Source: Cladobotryum mycophilum (Eukaryota; Ascomycota; Sordariomycetes; Hypocreales; Hypocreaceae). Taken from it: a stretch of DNA of 64,000 bases. How positions within the stretch are numbered: the stretch's first letter is position 1; every line of letters begins with the position of its first letter. The translations under genes and the position numbers were made by a program. The stretch spans positions 1,240,001-1,304,000 of the forward strand of contig JAVFKD010000016.1 in assembly GCA_036429605.1 (NCBI GenBank). The letters run 5' to 3'. Below, in pieces: positions 24,101 to 34,152 of this stretch. The notes under the pieces are model-generated. The model saw nothing but the letters and a program-made list of their open reading frames with translations, was not told the origin of the DNA and did not search any database.

Positions 24101-24409
24101 CCTAGCATTTGGGAAGATATTCCTTGCATTATCATTAGAGGAGTATCTGACTACACTGATTCTCATGCGAACAAGAAATGGCAACACTTCGCAGCTGCGA
24201 CTGCGGCTGCGACTGCGAAGGCTCTGTTATATAGGTACACCAAGACGGACGAAACCAGGTATGGGGAGCTCGGTAAAAGGCACATGGCAAGCAGTGGGGG
24301 AGGCCATCGCGGCTCCTCAGGAACAGTGTTCAACGGGTCGATCACAGCCCGGAACATCATCGTAGGAATGCATGCATCTGAAGGAGCTGTCAATAACTCT
24401 TTCGGATGA
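21140..24409 (+). CDS. DUF7580-PNP_UDP fusion protein with amyloid-like C-terminal tail
   Basis: Exons 21140-21972, 22028-23050 and 23167-24409 give 1,032 residues. The N-terminal ~600 residues fit DUF7580, a fungal domain often near incompatibility genes (REKITLALALARCLMDFF; LLSFAKLLLEILNGEKIPLE). The usual hydrophobic N-terminus is not visible, so a 5' exon could be missing. Intron 1 has a GTAATC donor, CTAAC branch and TTAG acceptor. Intron 2 (GTACGT, GCTAAC branch, TGCAG) begins inside the TAG that would otherwise end a 618-residue protein. Residues ~630-960 are a PNP_UDP domain, found as effector module on many fungal receptors (LALLVGICGGVP; IIIRGVSDYTDSHANKKWQ). Where relatives usually have EMEGAG this one reads EMERPS, which may change catalysis. 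The last 29 residues are Gly/Asn-rich (GTVFNGSITARNIIVG). If intron 2 is never removed, these are two genes. Confidence 0.82.
23049..23166 (+). other. Overlapping stop codon and intron: possible isoform switch
   Basis: The codon TAG at 23049-23051 ends the DUF7580 frame. Its G is also the first base of a strong GTACGT donor. Removing 23051-23166 (116 nt, CTAAC about 20 nt before TGCAG) converts TA plus C into TAC and joins the PNP frame exactly. Retention gives 618 residues; splicing gives 1,032. Confidence 0.7.
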
Positions 24410-24829
24410 AAATATAATAGTTTGGTGATATTCCTAGTCGGCAATCTATATTTTTAGCTCGCCGCAAGGCACTACAAGGAATCTATACTGCTGTGTCTCG
24501 CTGCCTGCATACTTCTAATTAGCGTGAACGGATACCAGCTGCAAAGTAAATCCATCTACCTGAATATCAATAAATTTACAAAGGTGTTCACAGAGTGCAG
24601 TCTACTGAAGCTAGACAGATAGAGTCGCACATTGCGCACCAAAAAGGCAACCATCATCAGCAGAGGTGCGAATGCTACCCCACTAGCGAGGTAAGATAGG
24701 GGTGATGCGGGATGAAATAAAGAGACAACTGAACCCGAGAAGATTGGTGCGCTGATTACGAACAATCTATTTGTCACAACCTGAACTCGAGCCCCTAAGC
24801 GGCGCGATCAGTTTAATCAGGGTTCCATA
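24410..24829. other. Convergent intergenic region
   Basis: About 420 bp between the 3' ends of the DUF7580-PNP gene and the Zn2Cys6 gene. I see only the presumed 3' untranslated regions. Confidence 0.45.
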
Positions 24830-26659
24830 TCAGTGCCAGCAGTCACCCTCGCCATATCGTATATGCTCTCCCAGAGGCTCCTGAGCTTCTTGCGGCAGAA
24901 GCATGTCTCCCGGGTATGTATTCAACGCCTGCCGTACTCCCAACTCCTTTCCGATATAAACAAGAATTCCCTCGGCAGCAAGTCTATGCTCTGGCCGTCC
25001 CGACGGGATGATGAAGATGCAAATCAGTGGCCAAACAACCTTCAAGGCATCGAAGAGAACCTTGGGAGATTTGTCTTTGCCTTTTGCAAGAGGCCCAAGT
25101 GCCTGTGGCATGTTTTCAAGGATTCCTTCGGCTGCACTATGAACCTGCTGTAGACAGAAGGCCCGATGCTCCCTGAGCTGTTCAAGAGGTATGGGGCATG
25201 GTGCGTAGTGCGTCAAGAAATTAACCAGGAGTTGCATGATGTGATAGCCTTTGACACAAGCGGAATGCTGCAAGTTGACCATGTAGAGGTCCAATACGTG
25301 ATCTCCGACTTTTGAGTCGATATAGTCCTGGAGCTGCTGCTGGGCTTCGATCATGCCATTGAAGAGAGTGTAGAATTCGCTTGAGGCAAGTGGGAAATCT
25401 CGCCGACGAAGAATGCCAAGGATACGGGATTGAATTGCCGAGAACTTGGCAATGAACTTGGAGACGTAGAGCGTAAGACCTTCACCGGGATATAATGACT
25501 TTTCTATAACCTCAAACCATTCATCGGTTTCCGGTGGACACTCTGTACTAGTTACGAGGCATTGGATTTGCTGCTCCCGGTTAGAATAAATTATGCGCTG
25601 GGTGAGATAGTTTACCTACCACCATATTATAGGCTGGCCAAAAAGAGGTGCGACCAGTGGCTGTGTAAAGGGGCGCCGTGCCTCTTGATTTGAGAATGCT
25701 GTATAAGCCTCGGGTATGAAGATGCCACGGACTGTGAGGCTGCATGCGACTCAGTGAGCCAACGAGGAGCTTCCAGCGAGTCAGCATTATATTTGAATGG
25801 CAAAGGGAGATGGATGTAAGGGGTGAGTTTACCTCATAGCTGGCAAGTATCCAAACCGTAGCGAGAACGTCATCTCTTTTAGTTCCCTCAGGAGTTGTCA
25901 ATGCATGACTCACTGAACTCAGCGTCTTGCCAAGGTAAGAGCCTAATTCTTTTTGCGTCTCGGTTTCAGAACCTTTATACCTTGCAGTGGGGTTACGCAG
26001 GTTGGTGACATAGGTACGAGAGAAGAGATGAGCAGCCCAGATAAGGGGGCCATTGTCTCTCTGATCGCGGTAGATGTTTTTGATGAAGTCGAGGTTGTCA
26101 TAGACATTCAGGAGAATGGGGATAGATTGGTTGGTCCAATGTTCAAACAAAGGTCTAGTGAGCATTAAAGCGGTGCTGGGACCGGCATGGGCATTAATCT
26201 CGAATTCGTTAGTAAGGAACGGATCAGTAAAGAGAAAGTCTCCGTCAGCAACGAGGGTTGGCGTTGAGATGTCTGACTCTGGCGGAGCAGGACTTGGATC
26301 ATGGTCATCGTCAGTGGTTGGAGGCGACTGTTGCTGACGCTTCTTGCGCTTCTTGATGGTTGTAGGATCGGCATTGCGAAAGACGAGCTCCTGCTGATCT
26401 CGATATCCCGGGCATTCAGCTCCATATTTGATGCATCTTTGACACTGAGGACGGCCAAGGTCGCACTATCAATATTTGCCAAGAGTTTTGCATGTTAGCA
26501 AAGGACCAACACACAAAAAGGGAAGCAAATAGGGCTGCAGATCCACTACGTAACGAGCTGATGATGATGCGGGCGTTTGGAGAATGAAACCTCACTGACC
26601 TTGACACGTCGTTGGCGACACAGGTGACAATCCCGGCTTGGTCTGCCTGTGTTTGGCAT
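24830..26659 (-). CDS. Zn2Cys6 binuclear-cluster transcription factor
   Basis: Fungal nuclear DNA-binding regulator. Four minus-strand exons: 26659-26600, 26465-25833, 25769-25620 and 25570-24830, giving 527 residues. The zinc cluster is split by intron 1: exon 1 ends DCHLCRQRRVK and exon 2 continues CDLGRPQCQRCIKYGAEC, supplying the six cysteines; PGYRDQQELVFRN follows, as in many family members. Splice sites: intron 1 GTCAGT, 134 nt; intron 2 GTAAAC, 63 nt; intron 3 GTAGGT with a tandem AGCAG acceptor. The middle (ATVWILASYE, then LLVGSLSRMQPHSPWHLHTR) and the helical C-terminus fit the fungal-specific regulatory region. A basic KKRKKR stretch after the cluster may aid nuclear import. Targets are unknown; it lies between the DUF7580-PNP gene and a BTB gene, so local control is possible but unproven. 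Confidence 0.88.
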
Positions 26660-27723
26660 GGCTGCATGAACTCGATATTGGCACACAGATTCCAATGAAT
26701 CTTTCAACGTTCAATTAAGAAGTGAATTCGAGCAAGTGGTGGGCGATTTAGGCAATTTCATCATTGTATGAATCCTTCAAGAGGAGGGGACGTGATGGCC
26801 GAAAAGGGAAATGCATTCGAGCGTGCCCGGCAGTGCTCATCCACAGCCACATGGTCGCAATATACAGCCCTAGTACATGCGGCTTAGCTTCCATGGGGGG
26901 TGTCCAGTGCCCTACAGTGGAGTACAGTGCAGTGCAGCTTACTGCATCGATTACGACCGCTAAATCGTGCTCGGCAATGGCCCGGAATTTAGTGGACTGA
27001 TTGAGCAAATAGGGCTCCAGGGCTACGAGCTCACTGTAACCTAAGCGGCCACCTGTAGTTAACTGGTCGGGTACTTACCTGAGTCCATCATGACGGTGGA
27101 GGCATGGAGTCTATTCCTTCAGGACTGCGAATCCATGGATCCATAGAAAACAAAATCTCTGCCGAGACCTTCAGGGGGCCTGATATTACCCATAGAATTG
27201 CCTAATCAGCTCATCGAGATAAGCATGCATGTGGTGTGACCTCATAACGTCAAAAAAAAGTTACCCCTATTCAATGTAATCATTGTACTGATAATCCAGA
27301 GACATTGCTACGTTTTATGCGTTCCATTAGGTACACAGGTAGGTAATGTGCATCCATGAGTTGACTGGAGATCACGGTGACTTTGTCAGTGTGCAAGCAC
27401 TTCTATTCACCTCCATAGCTACAGTTATCTGACAAAAGTCTGCGCTCACCTCTCCTAACACTACCACGGATCCATGAGCGTAGACTTTTGTCACCTCATT
27501 GTACTTAGTTAACTTAATACACCATCTTTTCCATAGATGTCACCTGAAAAACCGAGATCAATAATGCGTCATGCTTACCGCTACAGAATCTCCTTCAAAT
27601 ACACACGCACTGGCATAGAGCTGCCTCGATACTTGTCTCTTCATTGGCCGCTTTTGCCTCCTCCCATGTGTTATTAATTAATAGAGAATTATAGCAAAAA
27701 AAATAAAGAGGAGAACCACCAAT
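26660..27723. promoter_or_regulatory. Divergent upstream region of the Zn2Cys6 and BTB genes
   Basis: About 1.06 kb between two divergent start codons with no supported gene. It contains a near-perfect 19-bp inverted repeat at 27430-27493 and a short A-rich leader just before the BTB start. Confidence 0.45.
27430..27493. repeat. Inverted repeat with 19-bp arms
   Basis: TGACAAAAGTCTGCGCTCA at 27430-27448 and TGAGCGTAGACTTTTGTCA at 27475-27493 are reverse complements except at one position, separated by 26 bp. It may be a transposon remnant, a hairpin or a dyad binding site. Confidence 0.85.
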
Positions 27724-28893
27724 ATGGTGGATGGAGCCGAGCTCGCGAAGCGTTCGCCGCCCCTAGCCTCAAAGGAGCCGCCGCTGGTCTTCGATCCTGA
27801 AGGAGACATCATCCTGGCCGTAGGCACCAGACCCGGCAAGGAAATGAAGGTCGACTCCAACACCCTTTGCCGAGCGTCGCCAGTCTTTCAGATAATGCTG
27901 AGGGGCAACTTTGTCGAAGCGAGGCCCGGGTCCGGCGAATGGCGCGTTAGACTCCCAGAAGACGACGTCAATGCTTGCATTATTGTTCTAGATATGATTC
28001 ATTGCCAGCATCAACTTACGCCGGACAATCCTTCTCCGGTAGAATTCTCTAATATCCTATTATTTACAAACAAATACGATATGACGCGCATAGTGAGACC
28101 AGTTGCTAAGGACTGGTTGTCGTCCATATTTACCGAAGGCTGGCCAGAGTATCCATGCAGGGCATTACAGGCCTGCCTCTTCATAGCTTGGGAACTCGGT
28201 CTTCCGACGCATTTTGGCAAAGTAGCAAATGCGCTTGCTTCTCGATGCGCTCTGGACAAAGATGGGCTCCTCGTTGGCTTGGATGGCTACCGGATCTTCG
28301 CAGAAGGAGATCATCCCCTCAACGCACACTCTATGGTTGGTGAGTAGAATCTGAAGCTAGCCCAGTGCTTGTTTGGAAGACGATTCCCTCGACTAACATC
28401 ATTCGGAAGAGAGACTGAGTCAGCGCCGCCTTGAATTGATCGCTATAATTAATGAGGCATGCCGTGGTGTGGTTACGCAATTACTATTTACAAGAAATGG
28501 TTGTCAAAGTCGCTACGTTGAGGATCCAGTAAGATGCAATCACCGTCAACTTGATAGGATCCTTAAAGGGTCGGCATTGCAGGGCATCAATGGTCTGTTT
28601 ACATTAGAAGAGACCGATGGCCCCCCACCACAGCCGTTTCAGACATCATGCAACGCCTTCGCGACGTTGTCAACTACACAGCCAAACTCCCAATTGCATT
28701 CGACGCGTTTCATTCTCTCTGCCTCCCTTTACGTAAAACATTCCTCGCACTTCAACAAGATTTACAAGATATACCTGGCGCAGAGTCATTGCATTCGGGT
28801 TTTTTCAAGGAACAATCAGCCAGGATAGGGCTAAAATTCGCCTACGTTGAACCACCCGAAAGTAAAGACCCAATCCAACAACTCAGAGTCTAA
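27724..28893 (+). CDS. BTB/POZ domain protein, possible frameshift in 3' half
   Basis: BTB/POZ proteins mediate dimerisation and often act as Cullin-3 adaptors or nuclear regulators. Fungi carry large variable sets of this type. Exon 1 is 27724-28339; a 70-nt intron (GTGAGT, CTAAC branch, GGAAG) leads to exon 2 from 28410. The BTB fold covers roughly residues 20-115 (DPEGDIILAVG, then SNTLCRASPVFQIMLRGNF). The region after it is the helical tail common to these proteins. Exon 2 is open until about 28620, where a C6 run (28621-28626) occurs. The plausible continuation (TTAVSDIMQRLRDVVNYTAK) is in another frame and ends at 28893. One missing C would restore a single reading of about 366 residues. 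A short intron with a weak donor is a less likely alternative. Confidence 0.75.
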
Positions 28894-28902
28894 TAGCTCT
28901 TC

Positions 28903-28933
<31 letters not shown>

Positions 28934-30413
28934 TTTTTTTTTTCAGTAGATTGAAACCACCGACGTTATAATTCACTTATAGCCTGTCGATATATTTCAG
29001 TAGCGATTCCCAGGAATTTATGTCAATCAATGACAGTTATCAGATTTACCTCTTAAACGCAACACTGAGAAACCCCCCATCATCCGTCTCAAAGTTCTCC
29101 ATGTGCACGCAATATTGGTTTCTCTGAGGCTACATAAGTTCAACTGCGGCCGTACAGTCGGCTTAGCAGACTCAACTTCAGCTTGCTGTCACCCTCAAGC
29201 TAGTTCCCATCTCAAACAATATTTGTCTATTCCCTATTACTCAATCTTTGTTTTCCCCCTTCACCATCTTTGTCAATATGAAGATGAAGATGAAGATGAT
29301 GACGATGACGATGAAGATTAGAGGGGTATTTTGTATCATAACTTCTTGTGCACTACTAGTTGTTGCCAATCATCTTACTTACTACAGACGATGTTTCACA
29401 ATTACGACCGTTGAATCCAGCCCGTCTTCAACATTCAGTTGTTCAAGTTGTTTACTCTTCATTTCTCAGCCCGGAAGTTATATTGATCAAAAAGCAGCTT
29501 CTGACCAGGCTCATCAATTTCCCAAAGCGGACTCGACGAACATCCTAACTAGTTGCATTTCTCAACACCACCACCCACCTCCCCAATAGGTTGGGATGGA
29601 AAACACACCAAGGCAAAAAAAGCTTGATATAGAAACACGACATCACTGAAGCGGCATAAAGAGCCCAACAAGTTCCATCATCCAAAAGAATATATTCAAT
29701 ATTTGTCGTCATTTTTCTCTTTTTAGACTGCCTTCTCATTCCTGCAGCCTCTGAAAAGGCATCATTATGAGCCAAGGGGGTATCCATTCCTCCGCTTTGC
29801 CAAGTTACTCTTTCATGGTATATGTTACAAATACTTATGTGATAAAATAATAAAAAGATAGATATTCCGTAGGTGACCACGGGCACCAACGCCAAAAAGA
29901 AAATGTCATGAACATGCCCATCTTTTCCCCTCCCCTTAATTAGGCCATGTTTTTGTTTTTTTGTATTGCGAAAAACAAGAAATGAATGTGTGGTTGTCCC
30001 TGATTTTTTCCCCTTTTCCTCAATACCAAAAAGGTCCCAGATTCCGCCATATCGTCCGTATTACGCGAAGAAGGAATGTACGCATAGAGATCTTGGAACC
30101 TCGCCGACGCCATTCGAGCTGCCATTGGCAGATCATTAGAAGTTAAGAAGAGAGCATCTCAAGATGCCTGCCCGTAATCCAACCTGAGGAGCAGATAGAA
30201 ACAAATAAAGAAAGAAATAGAGAGGGGGTTAATGATAGTGTGGTGTTGGCCAATCATCATGTGTCGGCCAGTTGTATGAACATGGTATTGACAATCAAAC
30301 AAATTCCCGTCGCTCGCAAAACTGAAACAAGGCCGCAAACGCCAAAAGTCCACGATGTTGTTTTGATGAGAATCTCAAGGTTGACTGCGCAAGTGTAATG
30401 ATGAACCGGTTTG
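28894..30413. other. Convergent intergenic region
   Basis: About 1.5 kb between the BTB and UPF0592 3' ends. It contains an A28 run, a short T run and an ATGAAG/ATGACG repeat near 29278-29318. Open frames are short and unconvincing; I see no gene. Confidence 0.45.
28903..28930. repeat. A28 run followed by GAG and a T run
   Basis: Twenty-eight consecutive A residues begin 10 bases after the BTB stop codon, followed by GAG and about ten T. It could be a simple homopolymer or the scar of a poly(A)-tailed insertion. Confidence 0.85.
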
Positions 30414-33400
30414 CTAACCATTAACCTTGCGGAAGCCTTCCACGGTAAGCAGAGGTACCTCCACGTCGTTGAGTCCGAGAACACCTTCATCACGGCGTCG
30501 TTCGACGAAATTATTGCACTCTGCAATCACTAAGCTCCATTCCGCCAGTGATCGTCCCGAGTATACCGAGGTTTTCTGGTATATGCCAGCTGGCTTGATA
30601 GGCTGGGTGATGGATTCCACAACTTGACCTGCTTCAAACATAATTCCTGAGCTGCTGACGCTCGAAAAGCTAGCTAATCTGTCTGAGCGAGGTGTAGTGG
30701 TACCACTAAGAGGAATCGGTTTAAATGCTACAGAGCTTTCTTCGAGAGGTCCGTTAAAGCTAATGGATGAGGATCTGCGACGGTTCTCGGATGGAGGAGA
30801 GTCAAGCGGGCTTGCGTTTCTTGCTGCGTGAATTAAACCACCTTGAGAACCTCCAGACACCGTTCGCATGGGCGCAGGAAGACTTGCAGGCGGCAGTGGC
30901 GGGCTTCCACCTCGCGATCGGACGCTGACTCTTGCCTGGGCGGGTGTAGGAAGACGTGGGCGTACGAGAACGCGCTCTCGCAGAGGCATAGGTGGTTGTT
31001 GCCATCCCAGAATGAACTTGAAAACATACTTTGGCTCCTCAAAAATTGGTGATGAACGGCCAGAGTCACTAGACTTTGTTGATTTTGGTGGAGGAGTTGG
31101 TCCCGACCGAAGGCGAGACTCTGCCACCTCGCGTCGCGCGCTCTGAAGGTCTTCATCCACGGAATGCCTTGCTTGAACTCCATCAGCTGCCGAGCCCTGG
31201 CTAGAGTTGTTGCCCGTCAAGGACAACACTTTGCCCAGAAGAGACCAGCGTTTCTTGCCATCACCCTTTCCAAGGTTGCCATCAGAGATACCATCTCCGG
31301 GGAGCAAGTCTGTGCCTGTCATCTTAGCAAAGGAATCAAAGCCCATGAATAGTCCCGGTTGGGGTGCGTTGATCTCCTGCCGAATGATGATAAACTTCTT
31401 TCCCAGGGTCGGCGACATTGGTGCTGTAGAGGGCCCCATACGGCCGGCTTCATCGGCTGTTTGCTTGAGATAGATATAATGAGACCAGACCGTCTTGAGC
31501 CTCTCAGCTGCCAGAAGGAAGATTTCCCTATCCATCTCGTTAGTGTGATGCATATGTACATTAGGAGTTATCAACTTACAAATCAACCTCATTTAGGCTC
31601 CCCCTGTCCCGGCAGATTCTCCAGCAAAGCAAACGCTGATAATATGCTCGTACCATGGGGCACCAGTTATTGAAAAAGGCGTTGAAAGTCTCCTCAGTAA
31701 GCAACCAGTCGCGGCACAATAGCAACTTCCTCTTTGGATCCTTGGCTACAGCATCCCAAATGGTATAGATAAAGGAGAGCATGCGAACCTCGGACATGGT
31801 GTTGAGCGAGGTCAAAACCTTCTTGCAGACATCAAACCAAAACGTCCAGTCGATGTAAGATTTAGGATTCTCGGGGGTCTCAAAGTCGTTGTAAATCATC
31901 AAAGCTTCCTCCAAAAAGTCGCACAGAGTGAAACAAGCATTGCTGTTGTACCGGGATGTTCTACATGTGGCACCCTTCATCATGGCGGCAAACGCTTCCG
32001 CAAATGTGTGTTTCGCTCCTCCGAACTTTAGTGTATCGTCTGAGAGAACATCTTTCAGCAAGATCACCAGTCTATTTTCAGACATCCCTTTCATTAAATT
32101 AGTAGGCGGCAGAGGCATTGCCAGAGCCGACGCAGCAGCGCTTTGCACCGAATCGATCAAAGGAGACCCAAAAGGGGTCTCAGCTGTGTTTTGTCGATGA
32201 ATAGTGGCATCAAATGTAGACAGTAATTGCGCATGAACAAGCACAAATGCAGGTGCCCTGGCCTTCTCGGTCAGGGGCAAGTCAGATGGCATAAACTGGT
32301 CAGACAGAATGTGGAAATATTTGCAGAAGATGAAGAAAAGATCAGTATCACGGCCCTTCCAGCGTGAGACCCAGGGGCCAGTCCATGGAATGCGCGCCAC
32401 AAGCATCGGCATTTTAGGGATATGCTTCAACGTCTCCCACATGGTTCTAGGCGAAGTCCAGCCAAATGTGCTCAGCTTGGGCGGGAACAAAGCCACGATG
32501 TCATCGCTCTCTCCTGAGTCCTTGCGAGGAAGTTTGAATTCGTCACCGGCTCGTCGAATCAAATCAGGCGTCAAACCCCAAAGTCGAACCAGAATGTCAG
32601 GAACACCGGGCGCGAAGAAGAATGCATAGGCGCACGTCTTTCCCGCAAAATTGACCAAACTCAGCGGTGCGTGGCGAAGCGACATTTTCTCTACAACAAA
32701 TGCCATTTGCTTCACCAGATTTGAGACGAACATGGTCCTCACGTTGTGCTCGGCTGACTCCGCCAACATAGCAGACTGGCTTGAGCTTTCAGACGTGTCA
32801 GATGCATTGGTCCAGGATCTTGATCTTGACCGAACACGTTCCTTGGGCGAGCGCTCCGACAAGGGTAGGAAATAAGAGGTAGTCTGTCGCCACTCGGGTC
32901 GCATCATAATCATTGTTGCAGCTTCAAGCAAAATTGGCCGGTCAACACCAGCAACCTGTTGCTGATAGTGACCTTCAAGGATGTCGAGAATGGCACCCCA
33001 CCACTTGTTGAAAATAGTAGCTCTACGATCAACATCTTCGGGCCGCAGATTGTTGATTGGCGCTTGGTTCGTGGTGTTTTTCAAGAAGGGCAAAATCAAT
33101 GACTGAATCTGAGAGGTCTTCTGAGGCATGGGCTTAGCAGCAAATCCCCTGAATTCCATTTCCAGAGTCTTGAAGGATGACCATTGTGGATCGAGCATCC
33201 GAGGCGGCATGTCGATTGAGGATTCATCGGTGGTCGAGGGTGTGGTAACATTAGTGTCGCTATAGTTTGAAGATGAGCCGTGTGTATCGATGCTGGTAGA
33301 CGTTGGCTGCCCCAAACTCGCCGCCGAGGAGGCACAGCTCAAATTTGAGCCGATGCTCTCATTGGCCTTTGTGGAATTGCTGGCTGGCTTTCCCTTAATT

Positions 33401-34152
33401 TTGGCAAAGTAGCGTGCAAACGACTTGGGGGCTGGCTTGGAAGTGTCAAGAGACGAATTCTGACTGGTCTGATTGGCGGCAATTTCCAGGCGTTTCGGCA
33501 CAATGGAGCGCTTCATCTTGCCGTAGCTGGCTGTCATGTCTGGCTTCGAAGACTTGTCTACGGGAGAGCCTGGTCGACTCTTGGGTGATGCTGATCGAGA
33601 GGAAGACATCCATGATCGTCTGGTAGAAGTAGCAAAGGTGTCGGTAGACGTCTGACTGCGCTCCAGTGGGTGAAGGTGGTTCGAGAACTTTGGTTGTCCG
33701 TCGGTGGAGTATTTTTCTTTTGCTGAAGTCGCGGGTCGTCGTTGCTCCTGTTCTGGAGCTTCTCGTGCCGACTTAACGGCCGTCATCCATGACTCCTGTA
33801 AATTGGCCAGCGAGGTTGCGGACTTTGCACGCGGGAGCACGACTGTCGCTTGTGCTTGGTTCGGGACGCTCAGAGACTGAACGGGAGCGGCGGGTTTGTC
33901 GGAAGAAAGGTGTTTGTCACTAACGAAGAGAGACGTGTCGAGCTCGAAGTCGGTATTAAACGAGGGAATCTCGAAAGTCGTTAAGGAGGGTAAGCTCTTG
34001 TCATTGATGAGGAGGTGAGACTGAGACATGGATTGGCTAAGCGAAGGTGAATTGTCGAGGGCCGGTAACGATAGGAGGTCAGGGGAGGAGTAGGAACGTC
34101 TAGAAAAAGAAGAGTCCACGGCCGGAGCCATAATTGTGGTTGTTCCACTCAT
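30414..34152 (-). CDS. UPF0592 / DUF1765 family protein
   Basis: A large conserved fungal protein whose biochemical role is not established. Two minus-strand exons, 34152-31580 and 31527-30414, give 1,228 residues. The 52-nt intron (GTAAGT, CACTAAC, GATAG) joins EVDL to EIFLLAAERLKTVW in frame. The first ~320 residues are Ser/Pro/Lys-rich and probably disordered, with many possible phosphorylation sites. The DUF1765 region follows (WSSFKTLEMEFRGFAAKPMP; CAYAFFFAPGVPDILVRLWG; WPFPA-like helices) and includes hydrophobic stretches that explain the older 'membrane protein' label, though I see no certain transmembrane helix. The C-terminal 380 residues are low in complexity (PPPKS, PPLPPASLPAP). 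Family naming is firm from the core; function is open. Confidence 0.85.

Noticed and set aside
23174..24409. PNP_UDP frame as a separate gene starting at ATG 23174
   Set aside because: The intron joining it to the DUF7580 frame has a strong donor, branch site and acceptor and keeps frame exactly. A separate gene remains the fallback.
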